Assembly (NCBI GenBank): GCA_900548775.1
Contig: URLM01000003.1
Span: forward strand, 1-64,000
Direction of reading: 5' to 3'
Origin: an uncultured Olsenella sp.
Lineage (GTDB): Bacteria > Actinomycetota > Coriobacteriia > Coriobacteriales > Atopobiaceae
Length of the DNA: 64,000 nt
Below the pieces are notes generated by a model. That model worked only from the letters and a program-made list of their open reading frames with translations. It was not told the origin of the DNA and did no database searches. Below, in pieces: positions 42,000 to 50,909 of this stretch (position 1 is the first letter of the stretch; each line of letters opens with the position of its first letter). The position numbers and the translations under genes were made by a program.

Positions 42000-42047
42000 A
42001 CTCACAACGTACGATGATGCAGAAAGAGCCCACCGAAGGAGGACCTC

Positions 42048-42725
42048 ATGAACGTACTCGTTGTCGAGGACGAGCGCAACCTCGCCGATGCCATTGTCCG
42101 CATCCTATCAGACGCCGGCTACAACGCAGAGGCGGTCTACGACGGCACGTCTGGCCTCACGAGCGCCAAGAGCGGCCTGTATGACGCAATCGTGCTCGAC
42201 GTCATGCTGCCCGGCCTTAACGGCTACGAGGTGGTTCACGAGCTTCGTCGTGCAGACGTGTCGACCCCGGTGCTCATGCTCACGGCGCTCAACTCCACGG
42301 AGGACAAGGTGGAGGGTCTCGACTCGGGCGCCGACGACTACATGACGAAGCCCTTCGAGGCTCCAGAGCTTCTCGCCCGGCTGCGCGCGATCACTCGCCG
42401 TAAGGGCGAGGTCATGATTGACGAGATCAAGTTCGCCGACCTCACCTTGGACCTCACGACGCACGACCTCTCGTGCGCAGACAAGAAGATCCATCTCTCC
42501 GGCAAGGAGTTCGAGCTCATGCGCATGCTCATGAGCGCATCCTCTCGAGTCATCTCCAAGCAGGACCTCCTCACGAGGGTCTGGGGCGCGGATGCCGAGG
42601 CTTCCGAGAACTCCGTCGAGGCCTACATATCCTTCCTTCGCAAGAAGCTCTCCCATGTTGGCTCTAAGGTGCAGATCACCACGCTGAGGATGCTTGGCTA
42701 TAGGCTGGAGCTCTTCGAAGACTAG
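42048..42725 (+). CDS. OmpR-family response regulator
   Basis: 225 residues. Receiver domain 1-115 with acidic pocket (E7, D8), phospho-acceptor D51 in IVLDVMLPGLNG, T79 and K101 (MTKPF). C-terminal winged-helix DNA-binding domain about 125-225 (LSGKEFELMRMLMSASSRV, then SVEAYISFLRKKLS). GGAGG is six bases before the ATG. It pairs with the kinase 31 bp downstream. The stimulus is unknown. A TTTAAG direct repeat in its promoter suggests self-regulation. Confidence 0.95.
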   Translation: MNVLVVEDERNLADAIVRILSDAGYNAEAVYDGTSGLTSAKSGLYDAIVLDVMLPGLNGYEVVHELRRADVSTPVLMLTALNSTEDKVEGLDSGADDYMTKPFEAPELLARLRAITRRKGEVMIDEIKFADLTLDLTTHDLSCADKKIHLSGKEFELMRMLMSASSRVISKQDLLTRVWGADAEASENSVEAYISFLRKKLSHVGSKVQITTLRMLGYRLELFED

Positions 42726-42756
42726 CCACGCCTAACGGAAGTTGGGGGTGTGCCCG

Positions 42757-43986
42757 ATGCTGAAGAAGCTTCGCAGGGAGTTCGTCGTCATAACCATGGC
42801 GCTCGTCGGCCTGGTGCTCGTTGTGGCACTGGGCACGACGCTCGTGAGCGGCTACGTCAACCAGGCAAACATGATTAACGGCGCGCTCACCCGCGGCCTC
42901 GAAGAAGACCTCGACTTCACGCCGCGCTTTGGGGAGCCGGACGGAGACAAGGGGTCCCGCGGGCCGAACTTGCTCACCCTCTCGGCAGACGTCTCGAGCG
43001 ACGGGACGATAATCGCCAAGAGCTCATACTACATTGACCCTGACGTTCTGTCGCAGGTGATAGCGGAGGCTCTCACGTCGAGCGAGGACTCGGGCCATAA
43101 CTCCACTCTTCACCTTTCCTGGATGCGCTCGCAAAACGAGACGGGCTGGCGCATCTCAATCGTCGACACGCAGTATGTGGAGGCATCTCTCACCAGACAG
43201 ACCGTAACAGACGTCGTGATAATCATCCTTGCCATGGCCGTGCTCTTCGTGATCGTCTGGATTCTCTCGGCTTGGATCATGAAGCCAATCCAGAAGACGT
43301 GGGAATCTCAGCGCCGTTTTATCTCGGATGCCTCGCACGAGCTCAAGACGCCGCTCGCGGTGATTCTGGCAAACACGCAGATCCTTCTCGACGACTCACA
43401 TGTCCAGTCTGACACCAGGACGTGGGTAGAGAGCACCAACGACGAGGCGACCCACATGAAGGCCCTTGTCGAGGACCTGCTCACGCTCGCTCGCACGGAC
43501 GAGGCCCAGGCCGACGGAGCAAAACGCGTGCTCGCCCTCGAGGATTTGGACTTCTCGGAGCTGGTTGACGAGTGTGCGATGGAGTTCGACGGCGTTGCCT
43601 TCGAACGCGGGTGCACGATAGAGAGCGACATCGAGCCCAACATTCACCTCCAGGGTGACCGAACGCAGCTCTCGCGCGCCGTCCGGACCCTCATCGACAA
43701 CGCCACCAAATACGCCACAAAGGGCACGACGGTCACCGTGCGCCTGAAGAAGCCCGAGAAGCGCGCGGTGCTCACCGTGAACAACGCGAGCGCCCCCATG
43801 GACCCAGAGGACCTCGAGCACATCTTCGATCGCTTCTACCGCTCCGACAAGGCGCGCAGCCGAGAGGAGACGGGTGGATTTGGCCTTGGCCTTGCCATCT
43901 GCAAGGGAATAGTCGACGCCCACGGAGGCTCCATCAAGGCGACGAGCACCGCCGAGGAAGGAACCACCTTCCGGATCACCCTATAA
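42757..43986 (+). CDS. Sensor histidine kinase
   Basis: 409 residues. Two membrane helices (about 11-33 and 151-173) flank an extracytoplasmic sensor domain of about 115 residues. There is no clear HAMP domain: the second helix runs almost directly into the dimerisation domain with RRFISDASHELKTPLAVIL, phospho-acceptor H194. The ATPase part has NATKYA (N box), then DRFYRSDKARS and GFGLGLAICKGIVDAHGG (G boxes). The ATG at 42757 is preferred over an in-frame TTG at 42742. The sensor sequence gives no hint of ligand. Partner of the upstream regulator; same transcript. Confidence 0.94.
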   Translation: MLKKLRREFVVITMALVGLVLVVALGTTLVSGYVNQANMINGALTRGLEEDLDFTPRFGEPDGDKGSRGPNLLTLSADVSSDGTIIAKSSYYIDPDVLSQVIAEALTSSEDSGHNSTLHLSWMRSQNETGWRISIVDTQYVEASLTRQTVTDVVIIILAMAVLFVIVWILSAWIMKPIQKTWESQRRFISDASHELKTPLAVILANTQILLDDSHVQSDTRTWVESTNDEATHMKALVEDLLTLARTDEAQADGAKRVLALEDLDFSELVDECAMEFDGVAFERGCTIESDIEPNIHLQGDRTQLSRAVRTLIDNATKYATKGTTVTVRLKKPEKRAVLTVNNASAPMDPEDLEHIFDRFYRSDKARSREETGGFGLGLAICKGIVDAHGGSIKATSTAEEGTTFRITL

Positions 43987-43993
43987 TCGGGTC

Positions 43994-45256
43994 ATGGAAG
44001 CCCAGAATCATGACATCCTCGAGTGGGACGGCCCGGCCATCGGACTGCTCGACCTTGACGCCTTTTTTGCGTCTGTCGAGCAGCTCGACCATCCGGAGTG
44101 GCGGGGCCTGCCCGTGATAGTGGGTGGCTCCGCAGACCACCGCGGGGTTGTCTCAACCGCGTCGTACGAGGCAAGGCGATATGGCGTGCACTCGGCGATG
44201 CCCTCTGCCCAGGCGAGAAGGCTCTGCCCCAACGCCATCTGGACCCATGGCAACTTCGCACGCTACCGCGAGGTGAGCGCCGCCGTCATGGACATCCTCT
44301 GCGCAGAGACCCCACTCGTTGAGCAGGTCTCCATCGACGAGGCGTTCTTCGACGTGACTCCCGGCAGATACTCGCGCGAGAGCCCCATCGCCATATGCCA
44401 GCGCGTGCAGGAACGCGTCGCACGACTCGGCGTGAGCTGCTCGATAGGCCTTGGGGTGAACAAGACGGTCGCCAAGATCGCCTCGGAGAGGGACAAGCCG
44501 CGAGGGCTCACCGTGGTCTTCCCTGGCACCGAGTCATCCTTTCTCGCTCCCCTTCCCGTGGCGGCAATGAGCGGCATTGGACCCGCAACGGAGAGGCGGC
44601 TCGCTGCCATGGGCATCCACACGCTCGGCGAGCTTGCCAAGGCAAACGACAAGGGCCTCGCCAACGCCTTTGGCGTCATGGGCCCACGGCTCAGGGAGCG
44701 GGCGTCGGGCGCAGAGCGGAGCAAGGTCACTGAACGCGCGAAGCCCGATGAGGTGAAGTCCGTCTCGAACGAGAGAACCTTCGATCACGACCTCACGACG
44801 GAGGACGAGCTGCGCGCAGCCGTGCTGCATATCGCAGCCATGACGGGGAGAAGGCTGCGCCGAAAGGGCCTTGCCGGCAGCACCGTGACGCTCAAGCTCC
44901 GCTACGCCGACCTTCATGCCCGCACTGCGCAGAAGCGGCTCCCCGCCCCAACGGACGACGAGCACGCATTTGGTCCCGTCGCGGTGAGCCTGCTTTCGGG
45001 GCTGTGGCGCGAGGGAACCCCCGTACGCCTGGTGGGAGTGGGCATCTCCGACTTCTCGGGCGCACAGGGGCAGCAGCTGGGGCTCTTCGACATGGCGGAT
45101 GGGGGCTCGGCTGAAAGCCACGATGGCACCGCCCTCTCGAAGCTCACGGACGCGCTCCGCGACCGCTTTGGCAACGACGCGGTGAGCTATGGGCGCGACC
45201 TCCGCTTCAAGGACCACACCACAGGTACTGCCCCCATGGGAAAGAACGACGCGTAG
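43994..45256 (+). CDS. dinB: DNA polymerase IV (Y-family)
   Basis: Error-prone translesion polymerase. 420 residues. Catalytic carboxylates in GLLDLDAFFASVEQ (D20, D22) and VSIDEAFFDVTP; the little-finger domain runs about 240-350. QQLGLFD near residue 362 is a beta-clamp-binding motif, followed by a further tail of about 55 residues. Starts 8 bp after the kinase stop with little ribosome-binding sequence (GGG), so it may be translationally linked with the two-component genes; a functional link is not evident. No LexA box was found directly upstream. Confidence 0.94.
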   Translation: MEAQNHDILEWDGPAIGLLDLDAFFASVEQLDHPEWRGLPVIVGGSADHRGVVSTASYEARRYGVHSAMPSAQARRLCPNAIWTHGNFARYREVSAAVMDILCAETPLVEQVSIDEAFFDVTPGRYSRESPIAICQRVQERVARLGVSCSIGLGVNKTVAKIASERDKPRGLTVVFPGTESSFLAPLPVAAMSGIGPATERRLAAMGIHTLGELAKANDKGLANAFGVMGPRLRERASGAERSKVTERAKPDEVKSVSNERTFDHDLTTEDELRAAVLHIAAMTGRRLRRKGLAGSTVTLKLRYADLHARTAQKRLPAPTDDEHAFGPVAVSLLSGLWREGTPVRLVGVGISDFSGAQGQQLGLFDMADGGSAESHDGTALSKLTDALRDRFGNDAVSYGRDLRFKDHTTGTAPMGKNDA

Positions 45257-45262
45257 GCCAGC

Positions 45263-45293
45263 ATGAGGCAAAGGGACTGCCCCTTTGCCTCAT
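45263..45293. terminator. Palindromic hairpin repeat between convergent dinB and permease genes
   Basis: ATGAGGCAAAGGG (45263-45275) pairs perfectly with CCCTTTGCCTCAT (45281-45293), a 13-bp stem with a 5-base loop, 6 bp past the dinB stop and touching the permease stop codon. It has no T-run. Closely related in sequence to the palindrome at 12762-12791. Position between convergent genes suggests bidirectional termination or protection. Confidence 0.6.
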
Positions 45294-46288
45294 TAGCGGT
45301 CCTCTCGGAAGTAGGGCAGGCCAAGGCTTTCCGGAGGTTGGTTCTCTCGCTTGTTGCGCATGCTCGTGATGACGAGCACGACGATCGTGACCACATACGG
45401 AAGCATCTTGTAGAGCTCCTTCACCGCAAGGTCCGTGCCGGTGGGGATGAACAGGTACAGGATGTAGAGACCGCCAAAGAGGATCGAGGCGAGTATGCTC
45501 ACGTTAGGACGCCAGATCGTGAAGATGACAAGTGCGATGGCGAGCCAACCGCGATCGCCAAAGGCGTCGTTAGACCAGACGCCATTTGCGTAGTCCATCA
45601 CGTAGTAGAGACCCCCAAGTCCAGCGATCATGCAGCCAAGGCAGGTGGCCACGTACTTGTAGCGAGTGATGTCAATGCCAGCAGCGTCGGCAGTGGCGGG
45701 GTCTTCTCCCACAGCACGCAGCTGGAGCCCCACGCGGGTCTTGGTGAGCACGTGCGAGGCCACAAGCGCGATCGCAATGGCGGCGTAGGCAAGAAACCCA
45801 AACGAGAGAAACATGTCGCCAAAGTCCCCGAGGGACCCTGCGAAGGGAAGCGTCGTCCTGAAGAGGCCGGACGTCGCAGAGAGCGATATGGAGGGGACGT
45901 CAGCACCAGCGAGCTTGATGAGCGAGCCGCCAAAGAAGTTGCCAAAGCCAACGCCAAAAGTCGTCATGGCAAGGCCTGTGACGTTTTGGTTCGCGCGCAG
46001 GGTGACGGTGAGGAAGCAGTAGAGAAGCCCCATGAGAAGCGACCCCAGAAGACAGCAGAGCAGGGGGATGAGTATCCCAAGGGCAGGATTCATCTGCGAG
46101 GGGTCAGCGAAGCTCTGCTCGTACAGAAACGACCCAATCACGCCGCAGATGCCACCAACGTACATGACGCCGGGGATGCCCAGGTTGAGGTTTCCGGACT
46201 TCTCGGTGATGATCTCGCCCGTGCTGCCGTAGAGAAGCGGGATGCTCTGGGCAATGGCCCGGGGGATGAATGAGACCAGATCAAACAT
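45293..46288 (-). CDS. Nucleoside ABC transporter permease (NupQ-type)
   Basis: 331 residues with about eight to nine membrane helices; belongs to the BPD_transp_2 permease family. GEIITEKSGNLNLGIPGVM is the diagnostic N-terminal segment of the nucleoside-type (YufQ/NupQ) permeases, and AVGEDPATADAAGIDITRYK is the EAA-like cytoplasmic loop. The ATG at 46288 overlaps the partner permease stop by 8 bp. Last gene of the bmpA-nupOPQ operon. It forms a heteromeric channel with the permease at 46281-47369. Confidence 0.9.
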   Translation of the reverse strand: MFDLVSFIPRAIAQSIPLLYGSTGEIITEKSGNLNLGIPGVMYVGGICGVIGSFLYEQSFADPSQMNPALGILIPLLCCLLGSLLMGLLYCFLTVTLRANQNVTGLAMTTFGVGFGNFFGGSLIKLAGADVPSISLSATSGLFRTTLPFAGSLGDFGDMFLSFGFLAYAAIAIALVASHVLTKTRVGLQLRAVGEDPATADAAGIDITRYKYVATCLGCMIAGLGGLYYVMDYANGVWSNDAFGDRGWLAIALVIFTIWRPNVSILASILFGGLYILYLFIPTGTDLAVKELYKMLPYVVTIVVLVITSMRNKRENQPPESLGLPYFREDR

Positions 46289-47369
46289 CGCTCTTCTGGA
46301 CCTCCTCCGTCTTCCTGGTGAAGTTGACCTTATAGGTGATGAAGAACTCGCTACCGATGATGAAGAACAGGATGATGCCGGTGAGGATGTCCGCAAAGCT
46401 CTGGTTGAGAGCATAGGCGGTCGAAATCTCGCTGGCTCCGCGTTCCATGAAGACTAAGAGGAACGAGCTGCCAATCATCGAGAACGGGTTGAACTTGGCG
46501 AGCCAGGCAACCATGACTGCCGTGAAGCCGCGTCCGTTGGCTATGGTGGTTGTGAGGGTGTGGTCGGTCCCGCCCACAAGGAGCAAGCCCGCAAATCCGC
46601 AAATGGCGCCCGAGAGAAGCAGCGTACGAACGATGACCTTGGGAACGTTGATTCCAACGTAGCGAGCGGTGTTGTACGACTCCCCCACGACAGAGATCTC
46701 GTACCCGTGCTTGGTGTACTTGAGGTAGACGTACATCAGCACAGTCAAGACCGCAACGAGCAGAACGTTGAGCAGATACTTGTGGCTGCCAATCTGCGGC
46801 AGCCAGCCAGCCTCGGTCGACTGGTTGATGATGCCGATCTTACCCGAGCCCTTAGGCACCTCCCACACGATGATGAAGTACGCAACGAGCTGCATGGCCA
46901 CGTAGTTCATCATGAGCGTGAACAGCGTCTCGTTCGTGTTCCACTTTGCCTTGAAGAGTGCAGGCATGAGCGCCCACACCGCACCGGCGGCAATGGAGGC
47001 AACGGCCATGCAGACAATGAGAAGCGCGTTGGGCACCTTGTTGCCGAGCAGAATCATGCATGCCGCAGAGGCAAGGCCGCCAACGAGAATCTGACCCTCA
47101 CCTCCCAGGTTCCAAAACTTCATCTTGAAGGCTGGCGTGAGGGCGAGGGAGACGCAAAGCAGGATGGCAATCTCCTGCAGCAGTATCCAGACCTTTCGCG
47201 CGGAGCCGAAAGCACCTTTGAAGAAGGTGACGTAGACGTCAATGGGATTGAGCCCGGTGAGAATCGTGGTGATGACGCCACAGACGACCAGTGCCAGGAT
47301 AATCGAGAGCGCGCGGATGGCCATCGACTCCGAGAGGGGCATCTCCTTGCGCTTTGTGATGTGCATCAT
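46281..47369 (-). CDS. Nucleoside ABC transporter permease (NupP-type)
   Basis: 362 residues, about nine to ten membrane helices, BPD_transp_2 family. FKMKFWNLGGEGQILVGGL and MMNYVAMQLVAYFI are typical of the YufP/NupP type; VVGESYNTARYVGINVPK is the ABC-contact loop. The ATG at 47369 overlaps the ATPase stop by 4 bp. The C-terminus is charged (TRKTEEVQKSDV). Works with the ATPase at 47366-48913 and the lipoprotein at 48991-50262. Substrate specificity (purine/pyrimidine nucleosides or bases) is inferred from the family. Confidence 0.9.
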   Translation of the reverse strand: MMHITKRKEMPLSESMAIRALSIILALVVCGVITTILTGLNPIDVYVTFFKGAFGSARKVWILLQEIAILLCVSLALTPAFKMKFWNLGGEGQILVGGLASAACMILLGNKVPNALLIVCMAVASIAAGAVWALMPALFKAKWNTNETLFTLMMNYVAMQLVAYFIIVWEVPKGSGKIGIINQSTEAGWLPQIGSHKYLLNVLLVAVLTVLMYVYLKYTKHGYEISVVGESYNTARYVGINVPKVIVRTLLLSGAICGFAGLLLVGGTDHTLTTTIANGRGFTAVMVAWLAKFNPFSMIGSSFLLVFMERGASEISTAYALNQSFADILTGIILFFIIGSEFFITYKVNFTRKTEEVQKSDV

Positions 47370-48913
47370 GCGGCTTCGCCCCCCTTGAGCCTGGTCATCA
47401 TGAGACCAACCTCGTTCTTTGTAGTGCTGCGCGCGTCGACGATGCCGCTCACCTTGCCGCCACACAGGACAAGGATCTTGTCGCAGAGCTCGAGGAGGAC
47501 GTCGAGGTCCTCGCCTGCGTAGATGACCGCAACGCCTGCCTGCTTCTGCTTGTTGATGAGGTCGTAGATGAGGTACGAGGAGTTGACGTCAAGCCCGCGC
47601 ACGGCATAGGCGCAGAGAAGCACGCTTGGCGACGAGGAAATCTCACGGCCCACCAGGACCTTCTGAACGTTGCCCCCAGAGAGGCGGCGCACGGGGGTGT
47701 CGACGCCCGGAGTGTCGACCTCGAGTTCACTGACAATCTTCTCGGCGAGTTCCTTTGGGGCCTTTCGATCGACAAAGATGGAGCGTCCGTCACGAAACGA
47801 CCGCAGGAGCATGTTGTCGGTGAGGTCCATGCTGCCAACAAGCCCCATGCCAAGACGGTCCTCGGGCACGAACGAGATGGTCACGCCCATCGACGCTATC
47901 TGAGAGGGGTCCTTGCCGGCAAGCTGATGGGCCTGCCCGTCATCTTCCACATACTCAATGGTTCCGGACTCAACACCCTGCAGCCCCGCAATCGACTCCA
48001 GCAGCTCCTTCTGCCCGCTGTTGGAGACTCCCGCGATGCCCAGCACCTCTCCCCCAAAGGCCGAGAAGGAGACGTCGTCGAGCTTCAAGACGCCCTCGGC
48101 ATCCCTCACCGTGAGTCCCTTGACACGGATGCGCTCCGTGGGGTTAACGGGCGCGGGCCTGTCGATGTTGAGCGTCACCTGGTGCCCGACCATCATGTTC
48201 GTCATCTGCTGCGTGGTGGACTTGGCGGTGACCATCTCGCCAACATTGACGCCCTTGCGCAGGACTATGACGCGGTCGCTGATCTCCTCAACCTCGTGGA
48301 GCTTGTGCGTGATGATAATGATCGCCTTGCCGTCATCGCGCATGTTGCGAAGAACGGAAAAGAGCTTCTCGGTCTCTTGGGGCGTAAGCACGGCGGTTGG
48401 CTCGTCGAGGATGAGGATGTCCGCACCCCGGTAGATGAGCTTCACGATCTCGACGGTCTGCTTCTGGGACACGCTCATCTCGTAGATCTTCTGGTCTAGG
48501 TCGACGTCGAAGCCGTAGGTGTCGCATATTTCCCCGATTTTGCCAGAGGCCACCTTGAGGTCAAACGCACCCCCGTCATCCAGGCCAAGCACGATGTTCT
48601 CCGCCGCCGAGAACACGTTGACGAGCCTGAAGTGCTGGTGGACCATGCCGATGCCGTATTCGAAGGCGTCCCTGGGCGAGGCAATGGTCACGGGCTTGCC
48701 CTGGATTTCAATGCTGCCCGCGTCTGGGAAGTAGATGCCGGAGAGCATGTTCATGAGGGTTGTCTTGCCGCTGCCGTTCTCGCCCAGAAGGGCCAGTATC
48801 TCGCCGCCATAGATGTCAAGGTTAACGTCGTTATTGGCTTTTACCTGGCCAAACGACTTGCTGATGTGTCTCATCCGCACGGCTGGTTGCTTTTCTGCCA
48901 CGAGATTTCCCAT
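47366..48913 (-). CDS. Nucleoside ABC transporter ATP-binding protein (NupO-type)
   Basis: 515 residues with two fused ATPase domains, the arrangement of YufO/NupO and sugar RbsA-type ATPases. First domain: GENGSGKTTLMNML Walker A near residues 45-58, MVHQHFRLVNVFS Q-loop typical of the nucleoside group, and LDEPTAVLTPQE. Second domain: degenerate Walker A region GVSNSGQKELLESIAG, RLSGGNVQKVLVGREI signature. The start is ATG at 48913 (a GTG three bases earlier is possible); the ribosome binding site is poor. Energises the two permeases encoded downstream. Confidence 0.92.
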   Translation of the reverse strand: MGNLVAEKQPAVRMRHISKSFGQVKANNDVNLDIYGGEILALLGENGSGKTTLMNMLSGIYFPDAGSIEIQGKPVTIASPRDAFEYGIGMVHQHFRLVNVFSAAENIVLGLDDGGAFDLKVASGKIGEICDTYGFDVDLDQKIYEMSVSQKQTVEIVKLIYRGADILILDEPTAVLTPQETEKLFSVLRNMRDDGKAIIIITHKLHEVEEISDRVIVLRKGVNVGEMVTAKSTTQQMTNMMVGHQVTLNIDRPAPVNPTERIRVKGLTVRDAEGVLKLDDVSFSAFGGEVLGIAGVSNSGQKELLESIAGLQGVESGTIEYVEDDGQAHQLAGKDPSQIASMGVTISFVPEDRLGMGLVGSMDLTDNMLLRSFRDGRSIFVDRKAPKELAEKIVSELEVDTPGVDTPVRRLSGGNVQKVLVGREISSSPSVLLCAYAVRGLDVNSSYLIYDLINKQKQAGVAVIYAGEDLDVLLELCDKILVLCGGKVSGIVDARSTTKNEVGLMMTRLKGGEAA

Positions 48914-48942
48914 CACTCGAAGGGTTATCGGAACGAGACGAA

Positions 48943-48971
48943 GACGGCCCCCGAACTACCAGGAGGCCGCC
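48943..48971 (-). terminator. Hairpin between bmpA and nupO (partial terminator or mRNA stabiliser)
   Basis: Minus strand GGCGGCC (48971-48965) pairs with GGCCGTC (48949-48943) through one G-U pair, then T-rich TTCGTCTCG. Located 20 bases after the bmpA stop and 30 before nupO. Such hairpins often let the binding protein be made in excess over its transporter. Confidence 0.45.
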
Positions 48972-48990
48972 CACGCGAGAACACGTCCGA

Positions 48991-50262
48991 TCAGAATGCG
49001 GTGTCGAGAAGCTCAATGCCGTCGATCTTGACATCAAAGTACGGTGCAGAACGGTACTCGGATTCGTGGAAGTAGCCGTCGGACACGACCTCGGTGTCTG
49101 GCGTGTAGTCGGCGTCGGTATCGACGTCGGCCTTGTAGGAGTCGAGCTTGGCGCCATCGACGGTGAAGGTGGAGATGTCGAAGACGTGCAGGCTACCGTC
49201 CTCGAGCTTCCCCTTGACCTCGTCGATCTTGTCCTGAGTGCCCTTTGCGGCAACGTCTGTGTTAACGTCGGTGAGCTCGACGGAGCCAGTGGAGAGCGTG
49301 CCGGTCCAGTCTGTGTCGATGGACGAGCCATCCATGACGGCCTGGATCGCATACTTGTAGTAGGGCACCCAGTTGATGCGGGAGGAAACGATAAAGGTGT
49401 TGGGGCAGGCATCCTTCGTGCTGCCGTTGTAGGAGACGTCCGGGACGCCGGCGTTCTCGCAGGCAGTGGGGGCGCCCATGGAGTCAGCGTGCTGGGAGAT
49501 GAGGACGCACCCGTCGTTTATGAGCTTGGTCGCGCCCTCCTTCTCGGCGGTCTCGTCGTACCAGGAACCGGTGAAGGTGACCTCCATGGTGACCGTCGGG
49601 CAGACAGACCTCGCGCCGAGGAAGAACGAGGTGTAGCCCGAGATGACCTCCGCGTAGGTGTAGGCGCCCACATAGCCCATCTTCGCCTGGTCGGCAGTGA
49701 TCTTGCCGGAATCGATCATCTCGTTGATCTTCATGCCTGCCGCAACGCCAGCGAGGTAGCGGCCCTCGTAGATCGATGCGAAGGCGTTGTGGTAGTTGTC
49801 GAGCCCCTCGGTGTGCGCCTTGGTGCCCGTGGAGTGGCAGAACTGGATGTCTGGGAACTCCTTGGCCGCCTGGATCATGTAGTCCTCGTGGCCGAATGAG
49901 TCGGCGAAGATGATGTTGCAGCCGGCGTCTGCAAGCTCTGCAGCGGCGTTGTAGCACTCCTGCCCCTCGGGGATGTTGGTCTTGAGCATGTACGTGTCCT
50001 CGCTGATGCCCAGCTCCTTGCACGCCTCCTTGGCGGCGTTGATGAAGTTGAGGTCATACGTGGAGTTCTCGTCGTGAAGCGTGATGAAGCCCGGCTTGAT
50101 GGAGGGGGCGTCTGAAGACCCGTTGTCGGAGCTTGCGCCCGTGGCGGAGCCGGTGCCTCCGCCATTGCCCGCGCAGCCAGCCAGGGCCAACGCGATGGCG
50201 CCGCCTCCCCCCAGCTTGACAAACTGACGACGGCTCACGGATTGCTCGTTGATGCTCTTCAT
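48991..50262 (-). CDS. bmpA: BMP-family nucleoside-binding lipoprotein with Tat-type signal
   Basis: 423 residues. The signal has the twin-arginine motif SRRQFVK at about residues 9-15 followed by a hydrophobic stretch and the lipobox ALAGC, so it is probably exported folded by Tat and lipid-anchored. The mature part is the Bmp/PnrA fold: AAKEACKELGISED, NIIFADSFGHEDYMIQAAKEFPDI (the first 20 of it typical), GYVGAYTYAEVISGYTSFFLGA, LISQHADS and the acidic C-terminus. The ATG at 50262 is chosen; an ATG at 50271 would sit on the ribosome binding site. Substrate-binding component of the transporter encoded downstream. Confidence 0.9.
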   Translation of the reverse strand: MKSINEQSVSRRQFVKLGGGGAIALALAGCAGNGGGTGSATGASSDNGSSDAPSIKPGFITLHDENSTYDLNFINAAKEACKELGISEDTYMLKTNIPEGQECYNAAAELADAGCNIIFADSFGHEDYMIQAAKEFPDIQFCHSTGTKAHTEGLDNYHNAFASIYEGRYLAGVAAGMKINEMIDSGKITADQAKMGYVGAYTYAEVISGYTSFFLGARSVCPTVTMEVTFTGSWYDETAEKEGATKLINDGCVLISQHADSMGAPTACENAGVPDVSYNGSTKDACPNTFIVSSRINWVPYYKYAIQAVMDGSSIDTDWTGTLSTGSVELTDVNTDVAAKGTQDKIDEVKGKLEDGSLHVFDISTFTVDGAKLDSYKADVDTDADYTPDTEVVSDGYFHESEYRSAPYFDVKIDGIELLDTAF

Positions 50263-50521
50263 GACACTCATCCCTTCGCGTTCGAACCGTACTGCCTGCC
50301 GGGCACCACAAGCGCGAAATGCGTGCTCCCACGCTTGCGATTGCCGGTAAAGTAGTACAGACGTCCAACCCGAAGGCCACGATGCCGCCATCGAACACAC
50401 TGTGGACCCAGTAGTTTACGTTTGAGAAATGATATTGTGAGTGCCGCGAGAAATGCGCACTATGGCCTAGAGGCAGCACAGGCGGGATGCCTCGCGAAGA
50501 GTCAGAAGACGGCCGCGTCCC
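50263..50521. other. Intergenic region upstream of bmpA
   Basis: 259 bp with no supported gene. It must carry the bmpA promoter, but no convincing -35/-10 pair was found; weak -10-like TAAACT and TATCAT occur near 50410-50435 on the minus strand. I looked for a purine-riboswitch core and did not see one. The rsfS-side end carries an 8-bp inverted repeat (50509-50539). Confidence 0.4.
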
Positions 50522-50539
50522 CTACTCGCCTGCGGCCGT
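50509..50539 (-). terminator. Inverted repeat overlapping the rsfS stop
   Basis: ACGGCCGC (50509-50516) pairs with GCGGCCGT (50532-50539), so the rsfS stop codon lies in the loop. Followed on the minus strand by CTTCTGACTCTTC. Possibly the end of the nadD-yqeK-rsfS transcript. Confidence 0.4.
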
Positions 50540-50899
50540 GTCCTCCTCGAGACCCATGTCGACCTCGGGGGCGTCACCCCAAAGCTTCTCGAGACGATAG
50601 AAGTCACGCGTCTCGGGCTTGAAGACGTGCACGACCACGCTGCCAAAGTCGATGAGGACCCAGTTCCTGCCCTCGCGGCCCTCGGTCGAGATGGCGGTGA
50701 CGCCGCAGTTGGCGCGAACCTTCTCGCGGACCTCGTCCACGATGGCGTCTGTCTGCGGGTTGCTCGTGGCGGAGCAGATCACGAAGTAGTCGCAGACGTC
50801 AGTCTTCGCAGTGAGGTCGAGAACGACCACGTCCTGGGCCTTCTTGGAGTCTGCTGCCATGCTCGCAACGCGAGCGATCTCATACGGTGTTGCTGCCAT
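50522..50899 (-). CDS. rsfS: Ribosome silencing factor RsfS
   Basis: Binds L14 on the 50S subunit and blocks subunit joining when nutrients are low. 125 residues. KKAQDVVVLDL, DYFVICSATSNPQTDAIVDE and the C-terminal EGREGRNWVLIDFGSVVVHVF are the RsfS/Iojap signatures, with a C-terminal acidic tail. The ATG at 50899 has AGGAGAGA upstream, 10 bp after yqeK. The nadD-yqeK-rsfS order is conserved across Gram-positives. Confidence 0.96.
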   Translation of the reverse strand: MAATPYEIARVASMAADSKKAQDVVVLDLTAKTDVCDYFVICSATSNPQTDAIVDEVREKVRANCGVTAISTEGREGRNWVLIDFGSVVVHVFKPETRDFYRLEKLWGDAPEVDMGLEEDTAAGE

Positions 50900-50909
50900 T
50901 TCTCTCCTA

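Noticed and set aside
50263..50480. Possible purine riboswitch upstream of bmpA
   Set aside because: The conserved junction sequences and paired kissing loops could not be found.
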